Shown here: in pieces, positions 44,259-58,575 of the stretch
How positions within the stretch are numbered: position 1 is the first letter of the stretch
Layout of the letters: each line of letters opens with the position of its first letter
Source of the DNA: Anoplopoma fimbria
Taxonomy: Eukaryota > Chordata > Actinopteri > Perciformes > Anoplopomatidae
DNA length: 64,000 nucleotides
NCBI RefSeq assembly: GCF_027596085.1
Contig: NC_072450.1
Span: forward strand, 31,897,676 to 31,961,675
Direction: 5' to 3'
Position numbers and translations under genes: made by a program
Notes under the pieces: generated by a model
The model's database searches: none
What the model saw: only the letters and a program-made list of their open reading frames with translations
What the model was told of the DNA's origin: nothing

Positions 44259-47200
44259 CCAGGAGGGTCACAAGGATGTCAGGGTTCTTGACGATGTGGT
44301 GGAAATCAGCATGGAGAACGAGATCATCGCTGATCTGTCTGAGCCAATCAGGATTGTCTTTCACCATGAGGTGATAATTGTAAGTTTGTGTGCTGTTTGT
44401 GCCTTTTTTTTTTGGTTTTTGTGTGTTCCAGTGAGATCGTGGCCCACATCACATTGTCCAAATCCATACTTTCAAAATCGCATCATTAAATTGATTTTAA
44501 TCATACGGAGCTGGAATCTGGTTTAAAAAAATTGCTGATCCAAAATTCAGCAAGCATTTGATTCTTCATACAGTATGTTGAATATTTTTGTTAACTTATA
44601 TTTGTATATTTATAATAACTAATATATAAATATTTTGGTGGACGTCTTTTTCATGAACTCCTCAAATGGGGTTTGTTGCAATAACCAAGAATCACTTGTC
44701 AGCTCTGAGACGTCTGTTTGGAGCCGTCTACTCATGAGCACAGAGAACACACAGAAACCACTTGAAGGTTGTGCTGTTTATATGCTTAGGACAGTCTGTG
44801 ACTTCCTCTCTGCGATGCAGACACGCACATAAAACCGTCTATGGCTGAACTGTTATTTTACTGTGACTTAAACTACCTGCGGTGATGAGTTGACACGCAG
44901 CAGGCCAGACTCTGCATGTAGGACTCATAGTTACTTTGAGGAACTTTTAACTGGTTATGAGACAGTATCAATGTAATACCACTCGTAATGACCTACATAA
45001 GGAAAGGAGAGCATCAGCAAAAATATGGCTGATCTATTTCTATACAGTTATTGTTATCAGTGCCACCAGGACGGATGTTATCAGTGCCACCATGTCGGAT
45101 CCGCGCAAAATCAGATGAAATCATGCAGGTTCACTAGAAACTGCTTTAGCTCAGACTCCAGCTGGACCTCCAGCAGAGATCAGCCCATCCAAATCCGGCT
45201 TCGCTTACGCATTCAACCTGCAGTCAGAAGCTCTGGTGGGAGGAGGAGAGCTCAGCTCCCGGCGGCAGCGTCTACTCCTCCGGCCAGGAGCCAAGGCCGC
45301 ATTGCTGGGCTCGATGGAGGGAAGGGAGGTACAGGAGAACCTGGACCAAGACTGCTCGTAGGAGACTGTCAGAGCCTGCTGCCGTTAAATGAGAGGTTTT
45401 CTATAGGGTCTCTGGTGATCCGAAACACTACCGCTTTTAAAAAGGGACCGCAAAATCAACACAAAAAGTAACTTTAATTAATTTATATGTGTGTTAATGT
45501 GTTTACAGTAACAGCTACTGAATCAAGTGAAGCGTTTGTTATTTATTTAAACATCTATCATATTTCAGAAACTGCATTCAAGGAAGTGTGTTTCATGGGA
45601 CACCAGGAAAGGTTAGAACCCTTTAAAAAATATATATATATTCATCCAACATGTATATGTTCTTCCCTGATTATTTGCTGTTACTCCTGTAGATGTTAAT
45701 GAAGCATGTTTAAATCAGTATTTGCTCTGTGCAGATCCGTTGCAGGTCAATTGGTTGATGGATGGATGCAAGATGCATCAGAAAGGGCCGAAACAAACAG
45801 AGTGCCTCTGTAACCATCTGACCTACTTCTCCGTGCTGGTGGTGAGACATGCAGCAGACACACTGCTAATTCATTACACTAGAAATAGAAAAATGTCAAC
45901 ATAGACATGATTTTATACACACATTATGGAAACAGAACCAGTTGTGTTTCGGTGTATGAAAGCCCTGTTGCTCTGTTTACTGCAGGAAATGAAGCCTCGC
46001 CCAGTGCGCCACCTCCTGGCCCTGACCGCCATTACATCTCTGGGCTGTGCCGTGTCTGTGATCAGCTGTATCGCTCTCATCATTTATCTCTGCAGGAAGA
46101 GGTACTTTTTCATATGTAGTTTATCAAAATAGATAAATATATATATATTACAATAAAGTAACCTTTCCATTCCGCTCTCTCCCTCTAGCAGGCGATGTAA
46201 GGAGCAGTCCATACCCATCCACCTGGGCCTAGCTGTGTCTCTGGCCCTCCTCAACCTGCTCTTCTTCTTCACCGGGATCCTGGCTAACGTGGGAGGGGAG
46301 CGTGTGTGTGTCTGGGTGGGGGCAGGCCTCCACTACACCCTGCTCAGCTCCTTTACCTGGATGGGCGTGGAAGTTTTCCACACCTTCTGGTTGGTCTACA
46401 TGGTTTTCATACCCTCCCCGAACCCCTTCGTGTGGAACCTGGTCGGCTTCGGTGAGTGTTATGAAGTTATATTTCTTCGTGGCATATTAAGGTAAACGTG
46501 GTATTAATATATGACCTTTTTTGTTTTTTTAAATCTCTTTCCAGCTCTCCCTGCCCTTCCTGTAATCATCCTGGCTGCTGTAGGTGACATTTATGGACTG
46601 AGAGAGGTGGTGCCGAGCGATGACGTCTCCAATCCTTATCTGATGTAAACAAGAATTATTTACACAATGATGTTTACTGTGGAGAAACAAAATGCCTGGA
46701 TAGTGTATGAATACAAATACATGATTTGACAGCAGCATTCAGTAGAAATACAAATTTATTTGAACATCATGATGGCGTTTCATTCGTCCTCTTTGGGATT
46801 GTGTTTGGTGTTTCCAGGTGCTGGATGAAAGACTCCAACAAGGCCCTGCTGGCCCACTACTTCACCAACATGACAGTCCTGGCCCTCCTGGTGTCATCTG
46901 GCGTCGTGATGCTCTTCCTGGTCTACTGGCAGATCCGCAGCAGGAATGAATGGAGGAAGAACAGCGTGGCTTTCCTCAGCATCTGGGGCCTCAGCTGCCT
47001 CTTCGGGACATCTTGGGGTCTGACCTTCCTGGACTTTGGACCCCTCTCTGACGTAGTCCTCTTCCTCTCCTGCATCCTCAACTCTTTTCAAGGTCGGTCC
47101 TTCCAGATTGCTCTTGGGGATTTCTTTTATGTTGTGCATGTTGTGGTCTGCCTATTTTGTTCTCATTTAGAAGAGATCTTATCACAGAATGTAGTATCAC

Positions 47201-49195
47201 AATGGGACTGAGAGTTGCATTTTCCCTAGACTTAAACGACATTGTTGTCATCTAGGTGATTAACCTGATTATCCAAAGGGGAGAAAAAGACTTTAAAACA
47301 AAACCACAAGCTACATATTTGTGTAATTTTATCATCATCTTATCATTATCACCTTCACAGAACTATATATAGTCAGGGGTATGTTCACTGTTGGCTCAGA
47401 GATTGGTGACTGTATCTGGAGCCAGCGGTCCATTGTATCAGTGTGGGAATGACACAATGGCCGTGGTTTAATCAAGGCCTCCTGTTACTGGTGCCTATCA
47501 GAAGAAAAGCTGCTTCCTCTCACATGCAGGGGGCTTGTTTTTGATTCAAGTCCAAGAGCTAAACCTATTAACCCCATTTTTGCTGCACATTAGTAGTTCA
47601 GTAAGAGACTGTTCTATGCCAACTGGCAAAAGTGATAGTTTATTGACATATTAATTGTTACATTTTAGTTTTATAGAAGGTGGGTGTTGTAATATCAGCT
47701 GACCTTAAGCACAAACACATTCCAGTGAGCATGAAAATAAATACTTAAGTAAAGGGAAATCCATATATTAGCTTTATTGTTAGATGAGAAGATCGAAGCA
47801 ACTCTCAGGCCTTTAAGGTTAATAGGCAACTACAGCCAAGAGCCAGTTATCTGAGCTTGGCATGCAGACTGGAAACTATGTCTTCACGGATACAATGATT
47901 AGACATCAAGTTCTTTCTCTAAAAATTGAACGAGACCAGCTTCCAAATGAATTGATTTAGTCCCACAGAAACACATATTATTTATGTATATCTCTAAAAG
48001 TAAAAGGGGAGGCTGTGGCACGTTGGTTTGATCCCCAGTCATTGTCGAAGTGTCGTTGGGCAAGACCAGGAGGCAACCTCCAGCTCTGAGAAGTGAAGCC
48101 AATGCTGAAGTGTCTTAAACTTGCATTCTCACTACTGGAAAACAGGGGGCGACTGCTTTGGTTGTATAGAAGTCTATGAGAAAATGACCCTACTTCTCAC
48201 TTGATTTATTACTAATGAGTATTATCAACCTCTACTTTCAAGTCTTCTTCAATACAGCATGATGCTCATTCAGTAAAAATATGTCCCATTAAGGGTCAAA
48301 TAGACCATAAAGCCGAGTATACTTTAGGGCGGGGATACCATATGATTGACATGTCCCTACGGCTACCAGATCCATATACGGCGCCTCTGCGTTAACCCCA
48401 CCAGATTGCATTTCAGCAAATGAGTTGAACCTCTTTTACTCTCGACACAAACTGTTTACCTGCATTCAACCCAAGCTGCTCAATCCGATTGGTCAATACC
48501 AATTGGACTACAAATGGAAGGGATTAGCCTGTAGCAGATGTGTACTATAGAGTATGGGATAGTCACAGACAGTACACTCTTTACAGTCAAATCGTTCGTC
48601 ACGCAACGTGTCTCATATTAAGTCTCGTAAACCTGCTCCTATGAAACAACTTAAAAGTGATAAACTGCAACAGAATTGAGTAACTAAAAATGTACCAGTA
48701 ATGCTCACAGTCTTTGGAGTCTTAAAAATGTGAGGATAGACATTCCAATATCCTGTGACAGCCAGTGCGGTAGATTTCTTTATTATGATTTCACATCATT
48801 ACAGTGCAGGTTCATTTGTTTCAAAAGTAAGATAAAACAAGTGAAAATATCCTACAGTTGCTCTTTATTTTTTGGGAACAGATGAAGCAAGCTCCTACCA
48901 TTTGTCTCGCTTTAAGTTAGGCTGCAGTCACATACAATAAATGATGATGTTATGATATGATGTGATATATTTGAGACCTGCCTTGACATGCCTTTACTGT
49001 GTCTCCACCCACCACTTATGGCACATAGATAGAGAATTGAACCTCGTTTTCTGCTCTGCTCTCCCAGGTTTCCTCCTGATGCTACGGTTCTACATGCTGG
49101 ACTGGATGCGGAAAAAGGCCAACGGCCCTTCTCTGGGCAGCTTCAGCACCGGGTCCACCAGGCAGCACATGTTAAGGGCCCAGGAGAAGAGCTAG
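40773..49195 (+). CDS. Adhesion GPCR subfamily G (ADGRG1/3/5-like)
   Basis: Fourteen exons join without a break to 643 codons plus a stop: 40773-40836, 41483-41748, 41891-42077, 42333-42378, 42645-42744, 43926-44048, 44263-44379, 45569-45611, 45735-45841, 45986-46101, 46192-46451, 46545-46644, 46818-47092, 49068-49195. Residues 1-22 form a signal peptide. Residues about 27-170 resemble the PLL domain of ADGRG1/GPR56, with paired Cys in WNFCGTWRH, PFCVFWEP and LTLCWP. A short GAIN region ends in a complete GPS (residues 307-351: CVSW, VNWLMDGC, TECLCNHLTYF) with the HL|T cleavage site at Leu344-Thr345. The tethered agonist would begin TYFSVLV. Seven membrane segments follow (about 358-622), including SFTWMGVEVFH in TM3 and SIWGLSCLFGTSWGL in TM6, then a tail of about 25 residues. 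The PLL-like N-terminus favours an ADGRG1-type receptor, but the 7TM also resembles ADGRG3 and ADGRG5, so I leave the paralogue open. The first coding exon opens just after an acceptor (CTGCAG at 40763), so an upstream 5' UTR exon exists. Confidence 0.93.
42757..42815 (+). repeat. (CA)n microsatellite in GPCR intron 5
   Basis: Interrupted CA repeat starting about 13 bases after the exon 5 donor at 42745. Confidence 0.9.
44222..44256 (+). repeat. (TG)n tract at the GPCR exon 7 acceptor
   Basis: About 17 TG units directly followed by TTTCCAG, the acceptor of exon 7 (44263). The UG-rich RNA takes the place of most of the polypyrimidine tract. Confidence 0.9.
45097..45354 (+). other. Unidentified open frame inside GPCR intron 7
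   Basis: Between a TGA and a TAG one frame is open for about 80 codons with protein-like composition, including SPSKSGFAYAFNLQSEALVG and LLLRPGAKAALLGSMEGREV. It starts without a convincing ATG. The GPCR reading skips it (exon 7 to exon 8). It may be a retrocopied fragment, a cryptic exon or chance; I do not recognise it. Confidence 0.3.
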
Positions 49196-50475
49196 ATGGA
49201 CTGTTTGGTAGCACATCAATGCTGCAGCATTAAAGCTTTTTATGTAAAAAAAACAAAAACAACAAATCCAATTACGGTCTCCTTATCAAAGTAGATGACC
49301 AAACAGAGAAGAACTGTCCGCTGTAGATTTCGCTGTTTCATCAGCTGAAAATCTGTGGTCAGGTTTGGTAGCAGTTGAAGAGCGGCTCCAAAAGGCAGTA
49401 AGCGAGCCCTCCATACATCCTCCACCCCTCATCCCTCTGGTTGCTAAACACAAGCACACCTTATTGGAACACCAGCTCATCCAGTTTAATAGACTAAGTA
49501 ATTCTTGTGGGTGCAAATTGTGTTCATTAGTCATCTGTCATCGGATGTTAGAACCATATTGCAATAAATGCTGTTTGTTTAATTAGAGCTACAGATTGAA
49601 CACGGATGGAGATTAGCTAAATGTAATCAACGCCATCCACTCAGCAGTCAAAACTGATCTCAAAGAAGAAAACAAACTTGATCACTTGATTCACCTTCTC
49701 GGGGACGGTGGAGAAGGGATGAGACCATCACTCAGGAAATACAGGCCTGGAGCCTATATTTGTAGAAAACCTAGGCTGGGTCTAGTTGGAGAAGGGAAAG
49801 AATTTATTTGAGATTCTAAATTGTAAACTGGATATAAAGTTAAGCTTTAAATCTAGACAGGAAAATGTGAGGATGTTAAATGATTACAGGTTACTGTGCT
49901 GTGCTTTCCATTCTTTTGTCTGTAAAGAAAAACGATATATATATTATTATTATTATTATTGAAGCTCGCCTTGAACCTTAGATAAGCTTTTTATTTTCAA
50001 TTTTGTACTTGTACTTTTTTGTAGCACTTTAGATTTTAAATCCTTTCTTTTTTTTTTATCTCAGTGAGTTGTCTTTTGTATTGTTTTAATATGCATGCAA
50101 TAGATGACATTTCATAAACAGAATGTGTGCACAGTGGAATAGATAACAGTTGAGTGTTTTATAATAGATGACTCCAGGATGACTCGTTTTTTTTTTATTA
50201 TTCCAAAATAATAAGTGTCAAAAATAATCATCTTCAAAAATGGACCAAATAAGACTTAATCAACTTAAACTGACTAGTTGGGAAAATTGTGTCCAATTTA
50301 AAATCTAAATTGAATCTTCATTTATATATCATATGTTGGTGAATATATAATGTGAGTTTTTAGATACTGTGATATTTGCACTTTTTTTTAGATTTACTGA
50401 GGTGACATGCTTTGCCACTCAAATGATTGTGTATAGCTGCTTTTTTGTGGATGTATATAGAGAACTAATAAAGCG
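49196..50475 (+). other. GPCR 3' UTR
   Basis: Non-coding tail with AATAAA at 49563-49568 and a later AATAAA near 50468 followed by a TTTTGG stretch. I cannot tell which site is used. Confidence 0.55.
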
Positions 50476-51833
50476 TCTTTTGGTTATAAAGAACGACTGT
50501 GTGTTCCTCTGAAGAGTAAGTGTCAACATGTCGGAGGCTCTCTGTTTCCCTGCTCAGCAGTCCCTCCTTCTTATCTCTTCCCTGTGCGTTTCCTCCCTGG
50601 AGGTTTTTAGATTTCTTGTTCTCTTCACAAACATGCTGCTTGTTTTCTGTGTCTACCACTATGTGTGTACTGTTTTCATTCCACAGGACAGTGATACTCA
50701 TCCACTCCACAGTCAAAACTGATCTAAAAGAAGAAAACGAAACTACCAGAGAAGCTTAATAACCACAGCCTTTTGTTCCTCTCTTAGACGATTTGTATCA
50801 CTGCCAACAGATTGAGACATGACCAGGCCATAGAGTGCTAAAGATGACCTCAAACCAGACCCATAAACATGAGGGAGATCACGAGGCGACTCTGCCACCA
50901 AAGCGTCTGCACTCTTTTCTGTGTCTGCCCACCTAGTGGCTGCTTCTGTGCTCCAAAGAAAACTATTTTAGATATTTGTTCTATCGGTTTTGTTGATGAT
51001 ATGTCACCTAACCTGGAGTCATGCACATTTGCTTTACATCAAGGACCAGGATTGAAATAAGTCTGGATTCTATCATCCTTAGTTGTGTGTCTTGATTTAA
51101 TGTCCACCCTCTCATAATGGCAAATAAACAGAGCAACACAGTAAAATGTACCTTTTAACTGGAAATATACACCTCATACAGTCTTAAGCTTTCAGAATTC
51201 AATTCAGCTTTGTGGTTCCCTCTTCAGTGAAGCACACGTCTTCTGTGCTTGTTTATTGTCAAGGTAAACATTGACCTAAGGTGGAGAAACCGAAACCTTC
51301 CAACACATACCTGCACTGCACCCCTCGTGTATTAACTAATACTGAGAACAGGGTCCCGTATTCCATGCAACCATGCCGGCACGCTGTTCTACTACACACT
51401 GTGCTCTGCAAAACACAAGTTTTGTCGCCTGTGTGTGTGTGTGTGTGTGCGTGCAGATGGGTTTTACCATCCCTGACACTTCACTCACATGATGATAGCA
51501 CGTACTGTTCAAGGGCCCGTCCCCTCTGCCCCGTGCTCCTAGCAGGCCTGCTCTAATTACATGTCTGCTCTCCACCGGCAGTGTCAGGCCTGATGGCATG
51601 GGACTGTTTATGGTAATGGAGAGAAACTGATGCAGGCAAATCAGCCACGAACAACAACATGATAATAAAAAAAGAATCCTATTTTAATGTGGACTTTCAG
51701 TGTGCTTTTAGAGAATTCACTTGTTTTTTTATTTACCATGCCAGAATGTTTCAATATTCTTATGTTGACAAGGTTTTATTTACAATTTTTTTTCTTTATG
51801 AAGTTGTGATGGAAATGTATTGCACAAACACAA

Positions 51834-51867
<34 letters not shown>

Positions 51868-52130
51868 TTTATTTATATAGCGCCTTTTAAAAACAAGGTT
51901 TACAAAGTGCTTCGACAGACAAGGCAGCAAAACAATAGATGAAAACATTGAAAACAAGACATAATCAAATAAACGGACAAAATAAATAAAATCAAGTGAA
52001 ATAGATAAACATAAAATACTAAACGAATGTAAGATAAAATAGTAAAACAAAATAAAACGAATCATTAAATATGTCTCAGATTGTATTGACTTACCTACTC
52101 TTAAAGCTATAACTTGTTTTAAAGGACTCT
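50476..52130. other. Intergenic between the GPCR and slc7a6
   Basis: No gene recognised. 51085-51315 is a direct copy of sequence at 54443-54668. 50702-50742 resembles 49636-49680. 51835-51930 is a dispersed fish repeat (TAA microsatellite, then TTTATTTATATAGCGCCTTT). Confidence 0.55.
51085..51315 (+). repeat. Local duplication, first copy
   Basis: Nearly identical to 54443-54668 (start TCTTGATTTAATGTCCACCC, end GAAACCGAAACCTTCCAACA), 3.36 kb apart in direct orientation. The second copy lies in the 5' UTR intron of slc7a6. Confidence 0.9.
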
Positions 52131-52270
52131 TATTTACAATATCAGTCAAAAGTGTGGACACACCTTCTCATTCAATGGTTTTTCTTTATTTTTATTTTTA
52201 TTTTTTTCTACATTGTAGATTAATATTGAAGACATCCAAACTATGAAGGAACACATGTGGAATTATGTGA

Positions 52271-53872
<1,602 letters not shown>

Positions 53873-54250
53873 CCTCCGACCACCAGCACAGCAGCAGCAG
53901 CAGCAGGAGGCCGTACGGATGCAGTTGCTCCGGGAAGCCGCGTTGGCTCGCTGTCAAACGCGCTGAGCAGGAGGAGCAGAGCAGCACAGGTAGGACCCGG
54001 TGGGACCCGGTGGGAGAGACCTGGGACCGGGGAAGGGTTCTGTTCACACTGATGAGAGACCGGTGAGAGACCGGTACACCTGAGTGTAGCTCGCTTGCGG
54101 TAGAGCAGACAAAGGAGGAAAGCTCGCCGCTGATAGCCGGGCAGACGACCGGAGGTGAGGAGGTCCACGTTGGAAAATTGTGTGTTTGATCTATACACGT
54201 TGTTGCATTTGACACAGGCAATGAAGCAATGTTTGACCGAGAGATTTATG

Positions 54251-54282
<32 letters not shown>

Positions 54283-54442
54283 TGTTTTTTTCCACTGTAG
54301 TTGAGATAGATTTTATGTGGGCTTTATTTTGAAAGTCCTAAGCGGAAGTCGTGTGTAGTAGTTCATTGTAACTTGACATATAAGTGAGGAAACGCCGGGA
54401 TGCTTTGTTTCCTTATAAACTTCATAAGGAAACAAACACATG

Positions 54443-54668
54443 TGTGTCTTGATTTAATGTCCACCCTCTCATAATGGCAAATAAACAGAGCAACACAGTA
54501 AAATGTACCTTTTAACTGGAAATATACACCTCATACAGTCTTAAGCTTTCATAATTCAGTTCAGCTGTGTGGTTCCCTCTTCAGTGAAGCATCTTCTGTG
54601 CTTGTTTATTGTCGAGGTAAATATTGACCTAAGGTGGAGAAACCGAAACCTTCCAACACATCCCTGCA
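54443..54668 (+). repeat. Local duplication, second copy
   Basis: Direct copy of 51085-51315 with scattered substitutions and a short deletion, inside the presumed 5' UTR intron of slc7a6. Confidence 0.9.
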
Positions 54669-55542
54669 TGTCCTTTATAATATAAAGGGTTGTTAAGGGT
54701 CTACTAATACAAATGTAATATTGTTTCTGTACATAGACTGGTCCTAAAGTCTCAGAGCTACTGTAGCAGCAGAAATAAGATAAGATAAGATAAGATAATC
54801 CTTTATGTACAGTATTACAGCAGCATAGAGAGAGACATTGTAAAAAAAAAAAAAAAAAAAACTGTATTATAAAATATTAGTAAAAGTACTAAACAGGAAA
54901 TAATTATTAAATAATTAAAAACAAATGAAATAAGATAAAATCCACTATAACTAAAACAATACTGAATATACTGACAGAGTAATTACAGTATTGCAAATGA
55001 ACTCATCACTGTCCACCCTTTTATTTGTTGTAATGATTTATCCACAGTTTTGCGTAATCTGTTGCATTCATAATGAGGCCTTCCATAACATAGACTTCAT
55101 TATTATGCTCTATTTTCACTTTACCCACTTTACATTAAGTTACAAGTTGGACTCTCAATGTAACACTCTTTCTCTCCGATCGCAGTAAGCTTTGGTGAAG
55201 CTGATACAGTTACACATTTTCCTAGTTAAAACTTGACCTTTCTTGGGAATGTGGCCTGTTGAAGTAGATGAATAGTGTTCCTTATCAGCAGATCTGTCAT
55301 GTTTACCTTCCACTACCTCCTCCACAGCTGTCACCGTTTCCAAAAAGCCAATTGGTAAGTTTTCAAATGATACAAGATAAAAACATAGAAAACCAGCAGG
55401 TCCACACACACACACACACACACACACACATCTGCGCGTGGGGAAGCGTCTGTCGTTGAGTAATGCCATTCATGTCAACAGCAGCGCGTTCTTTTTGAGT
55501 CATCGATCTGTCTGTTATCGTCAGAAAAACAGGTGGTGAGTT

Positions 55543-55554
55543 TGCGCATGCGCA
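55543..55554. promoter_or_regulatory. NRF1-type palindrome
   Basis: TGCGCATGCGCA is a perfect match to the NRF1 consensus, 0.73 kb upstream of the slc7a6 ATG. It may mark an alternative internal promoter. A (CA)n tract lies just upstream at 55403-55431. Confidence 0.4.
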
Positions 55555-56274
55555 GAGACGCACAGCACTAGCGTCAAACCGTTGTGAAAACTGACACTTG
55601 AGTCCGATTCATAGCTCTGCTGTCGGCCTGTAAATCGCACATCTCTGAGCCCTGCCTGGAGGGAGAGCTCACCTCTCTCTGAGCTGATTATCTGCAGGCC
55701 AATTGAACAAAATGGTTTAACACACAGAAGTAAAAGTTCAATGTGATCATCCAGAAATCATCAGAAATAAAAACAGACATTGTCTATTACTATATCTCTT
55801 GCAAAAAAAACAACAGATGATTCTCTAGTTGTTGTTTTTCTGTCAGTTGACTAGTTTGTTATTACGGAAAAGCCGCTCTTGAGTTTTTATTCAACGTCTA
55901 TTGATCCCATCCTCTGTTCGTGTTTTGAGCTTTCTGCTTTGTAGTCGTTCATGGCACAGGAAATCCCTCTAACGTTGTGTTCCTCCCCCTCCCTCCCTAC
56001 CTCTGCGGTTAATGTTTCCACTCCCACTGGCCTTTCTGTCATCTGTTCATTCCAAACCTCTTCCAGGTTTCATGTCATGACCTTTCTTTTACCCGTGTTT
56101 GACACATTAGAGATTAGACGCTCCTCTGACTCCCCATCTGGCATTGAGCTCCTCTTATCGCCTCCCATAATGACTTATTACATCTCAATCTGTTGGACAG
56201 GTTGTTCCTAAAGTTGCAAGAAGAGGGACCGCAGCGTCCGCGGCCGGGTCCTACGCCGGTCCTCAGACGGCACC

Positions 56275-56811
56275 ATGGCCGCCGCCCACGAGGAATCCAG
56301 GAACTTCAACGGCCTCTCGGAGCCCCCCAAGGAGAGCATGCAGCTCAAGAAGGAGATCTCGCTGCTCAACGGGGTCAGCCTGATCGTGGGCAACATGATC
56401 GGCTCGGGCATCTTCGTGTCCCCCAAGGGCGTGCTGATCTACAGCGCCTCCTACGGGCTGTCGCTACTCATCTGGGCCATCGGGGGCCTGTTCTCTGTGG
56501 TGGGGGCCCTCTGCTACGCCGAGCTGGGCACCACCATCACCAAATCGGGGGCATCGTACGCGTACATCCTGGAGTCCTTCGGCGGCTTCATCGCGTTCAT
56601 CCGCCTGTGGACGTCTCTGCTGATCATCGAGCCCACGAGCCAGGCCGTCATAGCCATCACGTTCGCCAACTACCTGGTGCAGCCGCTCTTTCCGACGTGC
56701 GAGCCGCCGTACGTGGCCTCCAGGGCCATCGCCGCTGCCTGCATATGTAAGTGCTTCTGATCCGCTCCGTCTGATCTAGTTGTTTCCACAACAGCCAGAG
56801 CACCTGTGACG

Positions 56812-56844
<33 letters not shown>

Positions 56845-58575
56845 CCAGGCCTACTGACATTCATAAACTCCGCCTACGTAAAGTGGGGCACCCGCGTGCA
56901 GGACGTTTTCACCTACGCCAAGGTGGCGGCCCTCATCGTCATCATCATTACCGGCATCGTCAAGCTGTGCAAAGGTGAGCGAGGTTCCTCTACAGCGGGC
57001 CATGACTGTTAAAAGGAGGTTAAAGGAGAAATCAAAGACGCGGATATGGTCCAGTCAGTCCTTTTAATTGTTTTGTGTCTCTCTTAGGTTACACTGCCAA
57101 CTTTGAGTCGTCCTTTCAGGGGTCGTCCACCAACCCCGGGGACATTGCACTGGCGCTCTACTCTGCCCTTTTCTCCTACTCCGGCTGGGACACCCTCAAC
57201 TTTGTCACCGAGGAGATCAAAAACCCAGAGAGGTAAATACTTTTCCGTCTGTGCCCCTTCTTTTTCTGAGCAGCCAGACTAATGACCCAACGTCCTGTTG
57301 TTCCAGGAACCTGCCCCTGGCCATCGCCATCTCCATGCCCATCGTCACCGTCATCTACATCCTCACCAACGTGGCCTACTACGCAGTGCTGGACGTCAGT
57401 GCCATACTGGCCAGCGACGCCGTGGCAGTGGTGAGTGAAACTAACTCTTAATTACACTAACTAACAAGAGGAGGAGATGGAGAACTGATGCTGCTAAACC
57501 GGCTTCCTGTGTTCCGGTTCAGACGTTTGCAGATCACACTCTCGGCGTGATGAGCTGGACCATCCCCATTGCTGTGGCTCTGTCCTGCTACGGAGGCCTG
57601 AACGCCTCCATCATAGCTGCGTCCAGGTAGAACACAGTATAAAAAGGATTTTTAGATATCCTGCATAGTCACATTATAGTCTGTCTAATCGCATGTTTGC
57701 CGTGTCCAGGTTGTTCTTCGTAGGCTCTCGTGAGGGTCACCTTCCAGACGCCCTGTCCATGATCCACATACAGAGATTCACTCCGATCCCCGCGCTGATC
57801 TTCAATGTACGGAAATAGACCGATTGCTTGTTAATTATATTGCATTTTCAATGCATTTGCTAACTTCCGTTTTAAAATAATGTAAACAAAACATATCTGG
57901 CAGCTCCAAATATAAAAAATCTAAATAAAACTTCAAAACCCCGTTTTCCTGCTCCCCGCTCTGTCCAGTGCGTCATGTCGCTGATCTACCTGACCGTGGA
58001 GGACGTCTTCCAGCTCATCAACTACTACAGCTTCAGCTACTGGTTCTTCATGGGCCTGTCCATCGCCGGACAGATCTACCTCCGCTGGAAGGAGCCCGAC
58101 AGACCCAGACCCCTCAAGGTGAGACCAGTTCAACTCACCCGAGTGACTCCTGTGTCCAAAGTCCCGTCGTTAAAGCTACCAGCTCACAGTCTCCTCCTCA
58201 TTTCTCCGCCTACAGCTGTCTCTGTTCTACCCGGTGGTGTTCTGCATGTGCACTGTTTTCCTGGTAGCGGTTCCTCTCTACAGCGACACCCTCAACTCGC
58301 TGATCGGCATCGGCATCGCCCTGTCGGGGGTCCCCGTCTACTTCCTGGGCGTCTATCTGCCAGAGTCCAAGCGGCCGCCCTTCATCACCAAGATACTGCG
58401 TGAGTTCACCGCCCATCTGAGAGGTAGAACTGGCGCTCCTCAGCCTCTTTCAACCAGCTCACCTGTTGTTGTTGTTGTTGTTGTTGTTGTCATCCCTCTC
58501 ACTGCAGGTTCTCTGACCCACTCCACCCAGTACACCTGCTACTGCGTTCTGACAGAGATGGACAAAAGTGAATAG
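56275..58575 (+). CDS. slc7a6: SLC7A6 (y+LAT2-type amino-acid exchanger light chain)
   Basis: Nine exons join to 489 codons plus a stop: 56275-56746, 56849-56974, 57088-57232, 57307-57430, 57523-57626, 57710-57806, 57969-58118, 58216-58399, 58508-58575, all GT-AG. The protein is a 12-TM APC-superfamily transporter. It has the substrate-binding GSGIF at 43-47 in TM1 ([15 protein letters not shown]), [10 protein letters not shown], the extracellular Cys142 (FPTCEPPY) used for the disulfide to SLC3A2/4F2hc, [20 protein letters not shown] in TM6, and [12 protein letters not shown] in TM8. Human y+LAT2 exports arginine in exchange for neutral amino acids plus Na+ at the plasma membrane. The ending [12 protein letters not shown] resembles SLC7A6 (CFCVLTELD). 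The tail-to-tail neighbour slc7a6os supports slc7a6 over the close paralogue slc7a7. A 5' UTR part of the first coding exon starts after an acceptor at about 56200. A GTT microsatellite lies in the last intron. Confidence 0.93.

Noticed and set aside
56193..56750. 185-codon frame overlapping slc7a6 exon 1
   Set aside because: It is a shifted reading of the true transporter exon, giving Arg/His/Pro-rich nonsense.
56275..58575. Alternative identity slc7a7 (y+LAT1)
   Set aside because: The C-terminal CYCVLTEMD and the convergent slc7a6os neighbour fit slc7a6 better. The paralogues are close, so a phylogeny would settle it.
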